Of a stretch of 6,489 nucleotides of DNA, positions 1-5,562 are shown piece by piece. How positions within the stretch are numbered: position 1 is the first letter of the stretch; each line of letters begins with the position of its first letter. Origin of the DNA: JBLIOB01 sp047639575 (GTDB lineage: Bacteria > Bacteroidota > Bacteroidia > Flavobacteriales_D > Parvicellaceae); assembly GCA_047639575.1 (NCBI GenBank), contig JBLIOB010000246.1:1-6489 (forward strand), read 5' to 3'. The position numbers and the translations under genes are program-made. Below the pieces are notes generated by a model. The model was not told the DNA's origin and ran no database searches. It was given only the letters and a program-made list of their open reading frames with translations.

Positions 1-375
1 CTTCGAGTGGTTACACCAAGTCATTTTGAAAGATCATCTGTGTTAATGGCCTTAATGAACAAATTTGGCTTTGAAAATAAAATTAAACCATTCACTAGTA
101 ATGTATCTACTGATTTTACTGTTGAAGACGGAATTAAAAACTTTGCTCAAGAAGTAGGTGCAGATATTATTGCGGTCACCGTGAATCGAAATAGAAGATT
201 GAACGAAATTATTGGATACCGATCACCTGGAAGCGTCATTAACAGCTGTACAAAGGCCGTGTTATCGGTTCGGATATCTGATGAGTCCCAAGAAATTTCA
301 AACGAATTTCAAGAAAATTATAAACAATACATATCAGAAGCTTACTACGAAGCTCTTGGGACATGGACGATATAA
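1..375 (+). CDS. Universal stress protein (USP) family, C-terminal part, 5' end outside window
   Basis: The frame is open from base 1 (L-R-V-V-T-P-S-H...), so the GTG at 7 is probably internal and the true start lies upstream. What is visible is the C-terminal half of a USP (HUP/UspA) fold. A helix rich in E and A (VEDGIKNFAQEVGAD) leads into the buried strand DIIAVTVNRN. The segment corresponding to the usual G-x9-G-S loop follows (NEIIGYRSPGSV), then the last strand AVLSVRI. The loop lacks the clean glycine pattern of ATP-binding UspA proteins, so nucleotide binding is uncertain. About 30 residues after the domain form a polar tail ending YYEALGTWTI. USPs are cytoplasmic stress-response proteins, often in tandem in Bacteroidota, and a second USP-like frame begins 2 bp after this stop. 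The family call is by fold pattern only. Confidence 0.75.
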   Translation, partial: LRVVTPSHFERSSVLMALMNKFGFENKIKPFTSNVSTDFTVEDGIKNFAQEVGADIIAVTVNRNRRLNEIIGYRSPGSVINSCTKAVLSVRISDESQEISNEFQENYKQYISEAYYEALGTWTI

Positions 376-377
376 AA

Positions 378-793
378 ATGAACACAACTTTATATACATA
401 TGATCAGGGAGTAGCCAATAGAAATGCATTCGCTCATGCCATAAAACTTGCCAATAAAACACGAAATCGGGTGAGCATTTTTTGCGCATTCGACCCGACT
501 CGAAACAATGAACTGACAAGAAAAAAGATTGCTGAGATTATAGAACTTAGCGAACCCCTGATTAGACGAAAAGTCCTGACAGTAGTCCAAGAACTGAAGG
601 AACACCGTTAGGAATTCGGTCCCTCTGCTTATGCTCGCCAAGGCTTTTCGGAAGACGATTAATAATATTGTGGTTTCGACCCAAATTATTACCACCCCAA
701 CTAATCCAGAAAGCTATAGGTGTATTTTGGAATAGTCAATTAATTCATAATCCAAGAACCCTTGGTACGTCATTTCCATTTCTTTTTTTTTGA
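378..793 (+). pseudogene. Truncated, probably decayed universal stress protein
   Basis: An open frame from the ATG at 378 (or the ATG at 363, which would overlap the previous gene by 13 bp) runs to a TAG at 609-611. It gives about 77 residues with the N-terminal half of a USP: strand MNTTLYTYD with the family Asp, helix NRNAFAHAIKLANKT, strand RVSIFCAFDP, then a long charged helix ending QELKEHR. A complete USP domain needs about 60-70 more residues. Reading through the TAG gives a plausible continuation (SAYARQGFSEDD) to a TAA at 660-662. A one-base shift gives INNIV from 658 and TNPESYR to about 717. A further shift gives VFWNSQLIHNP up to a TGA at 791-793. This order matches a USP second half interrupted by one nonsense codon and two frameshifts. 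The truncation is seen directly; the downstream debris is inferred and weaker. A real 77-residue half-domain protein cannot be excluded. Confidence 0.45.
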
Positions 794-826
794 TGTAGTT
801 AAGCTGATCCACAACCCACTTTGAAA

Positions 827-870
827 TTCAGATAATCTTCAGATTTGATCCAGAAATTATTCAGAAATGA
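827..870 (+). promoter_or_regulatory. Array of four TTCAG half-sites with 11-bp period (array 1)
   Basis: TTCAG begins at 827, 838, 849 (variant TCCAG) and 860, exactly 11 bp apart, each followed by an A/T-rich hexamer. An 11-bp period places every half-site on the same face of the helix, as in PhoB or OmpR boxes. The last unit ends 5 bp before a -7-like element at 876-883 and covers where a -33 element would sit. No other protein-coding explanation fits. It most likely binds a tandem-dimer transcription activator that controls the secreted-protein gene downstream. The regulator itself is not in the window. Confidence 0.6.
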
Positions 871-875
871 TCTTG

Positions 876-883
876 CAAATTTG
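876..883 (+). promoter_or_regulatory. Candidate Bacteroidota -7 promoter element
   Basis: CAAATTTG matches TAnnTTTG at every fixed position but the first. The TTTG starts 20 bp after the start of the last TTCAG unit of array 1. Transcription would be expected a few bases further on, near 888-890, which leaves a leader of about 140 nt before the ATG at 1028. GCAAATTTGC (875-884) is also a perfect 10-bp palindrome. Confidence 0.4.
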
Positions 884-944
884 CTGTATGCAAAAACGAG
901 AAGAGATAAAAGAAAGAGCAATATAGATTTGAACTGCGGGTTCT

Positions 945-959
945 ATTAACCAGGTTAAT
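945..959. repeat. 15-bp inverted repeat in the leader of the secreted-protein gene
   Basis: ATTAACC and GGTTAAT are perfect 7-bp arms around a single A. The site lies about 60 bp downstream of the predicted transcription start and 68 bp before the ATG at 1028. The one-base spacer makes an RNA hairpin unlikely and a protein-binding operator more plausible. There is no further evidence for function. Confidence 0.3.
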
Positions 960-1027
960 GAATCGAAAAGCAATCGGAGCTTTAAGCAGGTGGACCAATC
1001 CGAAGTAATTTTTAAACCTCAAAACAA

Positions 1028-1393
1028 ATGACAATGATTTCAAAAGGATTTATAAGCGGAGTAATTCTGATTATTCTGGTGCTAATGGCAACCAAAAGTA
1101 CCCAGGCACAAGCCGCAACAACAAAAGCGTTTTTTGAAAATTATGATAGTGAAACCTTTTACTTTGAAGAGCCAGATGGAATGATCTGGGAATTTTCAAA
1201 TGTCTCAAAGGATTTGATCGAAAAACACAAGCTCAAAACTACAGATAGTCACGGAAAAGCATTCGAAATTACATATACGGTTAAAATCGAAATAGAAGAA
1301 GAGGGCTTTGAATACGAAGTATATACAATTGTTTCAATGAAACCAATTCAGCTTGAACGTCAAATCGAAGAAGAGGAAGAGTGGGAAGAATAA
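1028..1393 (+). CDS. Small secreted acidic protein of unknown function
   Basis: This 121-residue protein is not recognised. Residues 1-29 form a signal peptide: a lysine near the start, a hydrophobic core (VILIILVLM) and a good type I cleavage site A-Q-A before Ala30. There is no lipobox cysteine. The mature part of about 92 residues is acidic, with alternating polar and aromatic residues suggesting beta strands (SETFYFEEPDGMIWEF, FEITYTVKIEI). It ends in a run of glutamates (QIEEEEEWEE). It probably works in the periplasm or outside the cell, and the acidic tail could bind cations; that is inference. ATG 1034 is an equally possible start and would leave the signal peptide intact. No Shine-Dalgarno is visible. 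It is preceded by array 1 with its -7 element and followed by a clear terminator, so it is probably transcribed alone. Confidence 0.75.
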   Translation: MTMISKGFISGVILIILVLMATKSTQAQAATTKAFFENYDSETFYFEEPDGMIWEFSNVSKDLIEKHKLKTTDSHGKAFEITYTVKIEIEEEGFEYEVYTIVSMKPIQLERQIEEEEEWEE

Positions 1394-1424
1394 GTTGGGA
1401 ATCTAAATTCAATTTGGCACAAAG

Positions 1425-1453
1425 GAAAAGGCTCCATAAACTGGGGCCTTTTC
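1425..1453 (+). terminator. Intrinsic terminator of the secreted-protein gene
   Basis: GAAAAGGCTCC (1425-1435) pairs with GGGGCCTTTTC (1443-1453) through one G-T wobble around a 7-base loop. The 3' arm carries the T run. The hairpin lies 32 bases after the stop codon of the gene at 1028-1393. The A-rich left arm gives partial terminator character on the minus strand too. Confidence 0.8.
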
Positions 1454-1674
1454 TCTATTTTAAGAGTATGTACTACGGCTGCGTTCAACCTTAGATTTTA
1501 TCAATTTGCTACTGATCTTGGTGGCTTCTCGAAGTTCGCAGGAACCCCAGAAATACCTACTTGAATTTTGTATCCTTCAATCTTCTTGAATTTAAACACC
1601 ATCCTTTCAGAGTCCTATTAATTAGGGAGATGGCACTGGAATCATATTGAAGCTATGCCTTTGAAATTCTGTTT
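1454..1674. other. Part of a 636-base gap; no gene supported
   Basis: Between the terminator and the relic at 1675 no frame looks like an intact gene. The longest suggestive stretch is a 33-codon minus-strand frame (1501-1602, starting MVFKFKKIEGYKIQVG), which has no recognisable family. Since it lies just downstream of a decayed minus-strand gene it could be more debris, but nothing proves this. The rest of the gap, 1805-1924, is equally featureless up to array 2. Confidence 0.5.
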
Positions 1675-1804
1675 CTACGATTCCTAAACATAAGCAAAAA
1701 TAAATGCAGCAACAACGGTTCCGTCAGACTCAATAATAAATATGGGAGGATTATTATCAAGTTTTCAGCATCTTGGCATGATCGAGGCGGTAACCACAGG
1801 AATC
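1675..1804 (-). pseudogene. Relic of a deoxyhypusine-synthase-like gene, C-terminal end
   Basis: The minus strand from 1764 reads K-L-D-N-N-P-P-I and then FIIESDGTVVAAFIFAYV. This aligns without gaps to the C-terminus of the intact enzyme at the right of the window (K-L-D-I-D-T-P-K, then FIVESDATIVAPLIFAYV), with 17 of 26 residues identical. The relic has a TAG at 1684-1686 where the intact protein has Leu. The original stop is still at the matching codon (TAG, 1675-1677). Upstream, the W-G of the catalytic W-G-K motif is now TGC-TGA. One frame away, 1769-1804 reads DSCGYRLDHAKM, resembling the substrate-site loop that precedes W-G-K in this family. Stops and frameshifts show it is dead. Most aligned codons differ at silent positions, so it was not a recent copy of the intact gene. 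Confidence 0.7.
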
Positions 1805-1924
1805 AAAATGTCTCAACATAGAATGTAGCAGTTGTAGGTCATCTTTTATGAGCAATAGTTTTACGAATTAAATGTAGTCTAAAACCAAAATAATCGATTC
1901 TTGTGTGAAGTAAAGTTGACCTGA

Positions 1925-1980
1925 TTCAGTGATTTCTTCAGTAATTTTTCAGATTTCATTCAGAAATCATTCAGAAACAA
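1925..1980 (+). promoter_or_regulatory. Array of five TTCAG half-sites with 11-bp period (array 2)
   Basis: TTCAG begins at 1925, 1937, 1948, 1959 and 1970. The first interval is 12 bp and the other three are exactly 11 bp. The last three units match array 1 unit by unit (TTCAGATTT, then CAGAAAT, then TTCAGAAA). The last unit ends 5 bp before a -7-like element at 1986-1993, the same spacing as in array 1. It most likely binds the same response-regulator-type activator and drives the VOC-fold gene that starts at 2030. Confidence 0.65.
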
Positions 1981-1985
1981 ATCAC

Positions 1986-1993
1986 AAACTTTG
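1986..1993 (+). promoter_or_regulatory. Candidate -7 promoter element of the VOC-fold gene
   Basis: AAACTTTG matches TAnnTTTG except at the first base, and its TTTG begins 20 bp after the start of the last array 2 unit. Transcription would start near 1998-2000, giving a leader of about 30 nt to the ATG at 2030. The TTG at 1991 lies inside this element, which argues against it as a start codon. Confidence 0.45.
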
Positions 1994-2029
1994 ATCGAAC
2001 CAAACCGAAAGGTTATTATTAAACGAGCT

Positions 2030-2527
2030 ATGAAACCGACAATTACATACTCTGACAACACAAAATTGACCGCTCCCAACAAGTTGAATCAGGCACAATC
2101 GAAACTATCTGCTAACAGAAATTTTCACCTCTCATTGCCCTGTTTAAATCTAGAAGAAACAATTAACTTTTATAAAACTTACTTCAAATGTAAGCTTGGA
2201 CGACAGTTCATTGGCTGGGCCGACATAAATCTTTACGGCAACGAAATAACCTTTGTACAAGCTGGAGAATTTGAATTCAAATTCAATAACTATCAACTAG
2301 ATAAAAGTCTACTTCCATCCTTCCATTTTGGAATTGTACTGGACAAAAGTGACTGGAACAAAGTACACAACCATATTAAGGATACTGATCAATATCTATT
2401 TACATCTTCGGAATATTTTATTGGCCAGGTTGGCCATCACAAGTCTTATTTCGTTCAAGACCCCAACGGCTATATGGTGGAATTGAAATGTTTTGAAAAT
2501 AGCAATGAGATTTTTAAAAATAAATAA
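2030..2527 (+). CDS. VOC-superfamily (glyoxalase/bleomycin-resistance fold) protein
   Basis: This 165-residue protein has a single VOC domain of two beta-alpha-beta3 modules after a polar N-terminal extension of about 30 residues. Module 1 begins NFHLSLPCLNLEETINFYK (His33) and runs to ITFVQ. Module 2 begins SFHFGIVLDKSDWNKV (His99) and ends with the family signature DPNGYMVELKCF (Glu151). His33, a residue near Gln77, His99 and Glu151 occupy the usual metal-ligand positions, so a divalent-metal enzyme such as a dioxygenase, isomerase or thiol transferase is plausible. The substrate cannot be read from the sequence. The frame is open upstream to a TTG at 1991, but that codon lies in the probable promoter, so ATG 2030 is preferred. 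Array 2 lies directly upstream, and no terminator is evident after the gene. Confidence 0.85.
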   Translation: MKPTITYSDNTKLTAPNKLNQAQSKLSANRNFHLSLPCLNLEETINFYKTYFKCKLGRQFIGWADINLYGNEITFVQAGEFEFKFNNYQLDKSLLPSFHFGIVLDKSDWNKVHNHIKDTDQYLFTSSEYFIGQVGHHKSYFVQDPNGYMVELKCFENSNEIFKNK

Positions 2528-2592
2528 TTACAGCGATGACAGGCATTAATATAAACACTGTTCAAGGCAATAATCTGAGATATTGTATCGGT

Positions 2593-2606
2593 TCGTATAT
2601 ATACGA
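2593..2606. promoter_or_regulatory. Perfect 14-bp palindrome upstream of the dinD-like gene
   Basis: TCGTATATATACGA is a perfect palindrome lying 114 bp before the ATG at 2721. Its alternating TA core recalls the E. coli LexA box (CTG-N10-CAG with a TA-rich centre), and dinD of E. coli is LexA-regulated. The flanks are TCG/CGA rather than CTG/CAG, the spacing is shorter, and many Bacteroidota lack a classical LexA. It may be an operator for some other regulator. No clear -7 element was found near it. Confidence 0.35.
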
Positions 2607-2720
2607 TGATGAAATGAGAACTATAATAATTTGGTATCTATTTTACATCAGAACTAATACCAATTGTTTCCTATTCCTCATGCGTAAAATTATCGGAACT
2701 CCCTTTAACCAATAACTGTT

Positions 2721-3491
2721 ATGATTAAATCACAAACAAACCCAATGCAATCAATTGTAAACGACACTCCATACTGGCTTTCAATCGTAATTGCAAAAGA
2801 ATACGGCTATAAAAGTAACGCAGCGTTTCGCAATAATATTATACCAGAGACGATAAAGGTTATAATAGATTTGGGATTGCCGTATGACGAACATGTGATT
2901 CCAATTACAAATTCGGCCAAAAACTCTAAAGATCACATGCTAAGTAGGTTCGCTTGTTGGATAGCATCTCTCCATGCAGATGGAAATAAACAAGGCGTAA
3001 AACTGGCGAGAAATCGCTTAAGTGCATTTTTCGATCAACTAGGCCTTCATGAACAAGACTTGTTCGATATTAGAAGATTCGCATTGCGAAAGGAAGTTTC
3101 CAAAGCTGGCAGGCGCCTTGCAAGTATTGCGGCCAGATCAGGGTACGATAAATTTTCGATGCTGGTAGAAACTGGATATAAAGGGCTTTACGGAATGAAT
3201 AGTAAAACATTACACGCGAAGCGCAACTTGAAGGAAACTGACAAACTATATGACTTCATGGATACTGTAGAACTGTCTCTTAATCTGATGAGACTCAACT
3301 TATCGATTATGGCATTGAAGTCAATGAATGTTATAAATGACGAAGTTATAGAACGGCACATCTATAAAGTTGGCTTATCCTGTCGTCTGTCCGTATTCGA
3401 GTCAACTGGTGCATATCCTGAAAACTGGCCTAAAAGCAAAGATTTGAAATTAATTCAAAAGACTTTTAAGAAAATTATTGAAGAACTTTAG
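2721..3491 (+). CDS. dinD: DinD-like (DNA-damage-inducible protein D) protein
   Basis: The 256 residues follow E. coli DinD (about 274 residues) from end to end. The N-terminal BRO-N-like part has YWLSIVIAKEYGYKS (18-32), equivalent to the W-S-A-R-x-L...L-G-Y segment, and LSRFACW (74-80), equivalent to LSRYACY. The C-terminal part has RRLASIAARSG (131-141), GYKGLYG (152-158), the helix DFMDTVELSLNLMR (178-191) and TGAYPENWP (229-237), all in the DinD order. E. coli DinD is an SOS protein reported to inhibit RecA strand exchange; whether this protein does the same is not shown. Related BRO-N proteins are common on phages and plasmids. The next gene, a small MscS channel, begins 17 bp after the stop, so the two are probably co-transcribed. 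The ATG is the first in frame and no Shine-Dalgarno is present. Confidence 0.85.
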   Translation: MIKSQTNPMQSIVNDTPYWLSIVIAKEYGYKSNAAFRNNIIPETIKVIIDLGLPYDEHVIPITNSAKNSKDHMLSRFACWIASLHADGNKQGVKLARNRLSAFFDQLGLHEQDLFDIRRFALRKEVSKAGRRLASIAARSGYDKFSMLVETGYKGLYGMNSKTLHAKRNLKETDKLYDFMDTVELSLNLMRLNLSIMALKSMNVINDEVIERHIYKVGLSCRLSVFESTGAYPENWPKSKDLKLIQKTFKKIIEEL

Positions 3492-3508
3492 ACCTTATTC
3501 CAACCAAA

Positions 3509-4006
3509 ATGCAATTAACAGATATAGAATTTAAAGCCCTCCTATCAATAGGGACAATAGTGAGTCTACTTTTAGTACTATGGATCATCAATCGTTATTT
3601 AACCAAAGTACTCAAGCGGTCTCAATTTAGTCGAAAAAGAAGAAAAGTAGCGATTCGGGCCTTGAGATTCATTGCTTCTTTAGCTGCAATTGTTGTTCTA
3701 TTTGCAATTTGGGGCGTAGAACATAATAGTATCCTATGGTTCGCTTCTTCCCTACTTACTATTCTTGGCGTAGCATTCTTTGCGCAATGGTCCTTGCTTT
3801 CCAATATCACCGCAGGACTAATTCTCTATTTCAATCACCCAATGAAAATTGGTTCAAATGTGAAAATTGAAGACAAAGAGTTCCCCATCATAGGCCAGGT
3901 TGACGACATTACATTGTTCTTTATTAAGATTAAAACCGCTGAGAATCATATGATCACGCTTCCTACCAACATCGTCCTACAAAAGGCCGTGAGAGTGGAT
4001 GCGTAA
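3509..4006 (+). CDS. Minimal MscS-type mechanosensitive channel
   Basis: This 165-residue inner-membrane protein has the pore and beta domain of MscS and little else. Hydrophobic segments lie at about 9-29 and 51-69. A basic loop (KRSQFSRKRRK, 36-46) sits between them on the cytoplasmic side. A pore-type TM3 lies at about 74-109 (SLLTILGVAFFAQWSLLSNI followed by TAGLILYFNHP). The beta domain reads MKIGSNVKI, then IGQVDDITLFF, then MITLPTNIVLQ with the conserved proline-Thr-Asn turn. It ends right there. The C-terminal alpha/beta cage of E. coli MscS (286 residues) is missing, a short architecture found in Bacteroidota. It should open under membrane tension and release solutes. It is probably in an operon with the dinD-like gene 17 bp upstream. 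Confidence 0.85.
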   Translation: MQLTDIEFKALLSIGTIVSLLLVLWIINRYLTKVLKRSQFSRKRRKVAIRALRFIASLAAIVVLFAIWGVEHNSILWFASSLLTILGVAFFAQWSLLSNITAGLILYFNHPMKIGSNVKIEDKEFPIIGQVDDITLFFIKIKTAENHMITLPTNIVLQKAVRVDA

Positions 4007-4326
4007 ATCATAACTCTATCACAATTGATAAGATAACAACAAGTCAATCGGCAAATTTGTGCAGCATCAACGTCCAATCGTAGGATTTATACTTTGTTGT
4101 AAATTTACAAATACCATATTTCTTTATAAGCTGGCTCGAAGTCATTCTTGCGGTTATCGTACATACCGAGCCAATCCATACTCCACCTATACTAAGAATC
4201 CGAGCCCTGGCAAAATTGGCATGCTTAGTAAGCAATATATTTTGAACTATTCTAAAAGATTTTAGAAATATCGAACCAAGAATTTTGCCACTCTTACTCA
4301 ATTCCTTTAGCTTAATTGAAAACAGC
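4007..4326. other. 320-base gap between converging genes; possible gene debris
   Basis: No convincing gene or strong terminator is present. A plus-strand frame without ATG, open at 4084-4242 between a TAG and a TGA, encodes a fairly hydrophobic stretch (SWLEVILAVIVHTEPIHTPP and onward) with natural-looking codon use. It stays open for about 50 more codons after the TGA, partly antisense to the next gene. It could be a relic of a membrane protein, but no family is recognised. An AT-rich inverted repeat lies at 4250-4267. Confidence 0.35.
4250..4267. repeat. AT-rich inverted repeat between converging genes
   Basis: TTCTAAAA and TTTTAGAA are perfect 8-bp arms around GA. It lies 60 bases beyond the 3' end of the minus-strand DUF4056 gene and 244 bases beyond the MscS-like gene. 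It could aid termination on either strand, but the stem is mostly A-T and has no extended T run. Confidence 0.25.
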
Positions 4327-5436
4327 TCAAGCTTTAACTTTACCTCTTTTACTGCGAGACTTCATTGCAGCCTTCACTTCGATTTTGGTCAAATCGACCC
4401 TTACGTATTGAATTAATAAATCAAAGTCAGATTGACTTATCGTTTTTCCATGATGATTCGGTAGCGCCTTCTTAATTGGTATTTTGTGGTTTACTTTAAT
4501 ATTCAACGTAAAAAATTGACAAAATTCCGTACCGTCATTTGAACATACTGGAACATCCAATTCAGCATAGCTAGTGGGGTTTGATGCATTTGGAACTAGC
4601 CAAGGCTTAATGCACGCGCTTTCCAGATAGCTTCGCTTTAACATGATTTTTTTATTCGGTACGCTGTATTCTTTGCTCCACCATATATTTTCTACCTGGT
4701 CTAAAGCTTCATAAGTAGCTTCAATTGAATCAACCACATCTAATTCCACTAACTTTCTATTTAGAAGATTTGTTAACGCATCATCATATGATAAATTACT
4801 TTTAATTGCTTTAATTGCCAAGTTGATCCCTAGCATGTTTGAATACATATCCTCCGGTGAAAAACTCGAAAATTTCTCAGAGATAAATGGGGCAGCAGAT
4901 ACACCATACCCAGTAGCAATTTCGTGCCAGTGAGAGAGTTCAAAAGCAATTCTACCTGCAAGTAACAATCGATCATCCGTAGATAGGCTGTCCGTATCCC
5001 GCAATATTAGAGACTTCTTTCCTCCTTCAACCCCCAATGATTTCAAGTAATTAATTGTGATTGAAGTATCTTGGATATATAAGTACAAAAAAGCTGTCCA
5101 GTCTGCCCATTCCCTCAAGTGACCTAGATCAATAAATCCCCCTTTGGTAGTATAAAGAATACCATTTCCCTCTTTATTCCCTCCTAAATATTGATGTCTA
5201 CCCAGTTCACTAAATTCAATCGCGGTATTCATATGAGCGAAAGGAATAACAGCAATTTTAAGATTTGATCCAAAAGCACAGCAGGTTCTAGTTACCCTTG
5301 GTGGATGAGTTCTCATCTCCTTTTTATTTAAAATAGGAGGTTTGGAAAATGCTGTAGAGCCAATTAGCATAATTAATAAAAATTGGCTTCCACGCATCAA
5401 GAACAAGCTGATCATTCGAAGTCCTTTTCTTTTCAT
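4327..5436 (-). CDS. Exported DUF4056-family protein of unknown function
   Basis: The 369-residue protein from ATG 5436 begins with a basic stretch and a hydrophobic core (FLLIMLIGSTAF), typical of a signal peptide ending near residue 31. The frame is open to an ATG at 5514, but that start would put 26 polar residues ahead of the signal, so it is rejected; ATG 5415 is a further option. The mature part carries the DUF4056 hallmarks: RTCCAFGSNL (50-59), GGFIDLGHLREWADWTAFL (99-117), ELSHWHEIATGYG (166-178) and SSFSPEDMYSNMLGINLAI (190-208). The clustered His, Glu and Asp residues (His106, Asp112, His169, His171, Glu172) suggest a metal site or enzyme, but no activity is established in what I know of the family. 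The C-terminus is strongly basic (KSRSKRGKVKA). The deoxyhypusine-synthase-like gene lies upstream, with a 126-bp gap containing a hairpin. Confidence 0.75.
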   Translation of the reverse strand: MKRKGLRMISLFLMRGSQFLLIMLIGSTAFSKPPILNKKEMRTHPPRVTRTCCAFGSNLKIAVIPFAHMNTAIEFSELGRHQYLGGNKEGNGILYTTKGGFIDLGHLREWADWTAFLYLYIQDTSITINYLKSLGVEGGKKSLILRDTDSLSTDDRLLLAGRIAFELSHWHEIATGYGVSAAPFISEKFSSFSPEDMYSNMLGINLAIKAIKSNLSYDDALTNLLNRKLVELDVVDSIEATYEALDQVENIWWSKEYSVPNKKIMLKRSYLESACIKPWLVPNASNPTSYAELDVPVCSNDGTEFCQFFTLNIKVNHKIPIKKALPNHHGKTISQSDFDLLIQYVRVDLTKIEVKAAMKSRSKRGKVKA

Positions 5437-5519
5437 ATCTATCTTATAATAATTCAAATTATATTCTAATGTTGAAAACGAAGGACGAGGTTTGCGCCCC
5501 GCTTTCCGCTTCACTTACA

Positions 5520-5545
5520 CCAAGTGCTTAATCAGCAGCACTCGG
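5520..5545 (-). terminator. Hairpin after the deoxyhypusine-synthase-like gene
   Basis: On the minus strand CCGAGTGCT pairs with AGCACTTGG (9 bp, one G-T wobble) around an 8-base loop, starting 17 bases after the stop codon. No T run follows, so it is not a classical intrinsic terminator. It may be a weak or factor-assisted one, or an RNA-stabilising 3' hairpin that separates expression of the two minus-strand genes. Confidence 0.4.
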
Positions 5546-5562
5546 CTTCCTTGCTTAAAAAG

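Noticed and set aside
390..695. Minus-strand 101-codon frame over the truncated USP
   Set aside because: It lies antisense to a region with clear USP sequence on the plus strand and shows no family resemblance.
694..820. Minus-strand peptide reading about KKEMEMTYQGFLDYELIDYS
   Set aside because: It looks protein-like, but it is under 40 codons, bounded by stops, and competes with the USP debris reading on the plus strand; no family is recognised.
1501..1602. Minus-strand 33-codon ORF downstream of the DHS-like relic
   Set aside because: It is too short and unrecognised; mentioned in the gap entry only as possible debris.
1991..2029. TTG start at 1991 extending the VOC-fold protein by 13 residues
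   Set aside because: The TTG lies inside the candidate -7 element and the predicted transcription start is near 1998, so ATG 2030 is preferred.
4044..4301. Minus-strand 85-codon frame in the convergent gap
   Set aside because: It has no recognisable domain or promoter, and its composition looks like chance reading of the complementary strand.
5437..5514. N-terminal extension of the DUF4056 protein to ATG 5514
   Set aside because: It would place 26 polar residues before a normal signal peptide; ATG 5436 gives a standard exported protein.
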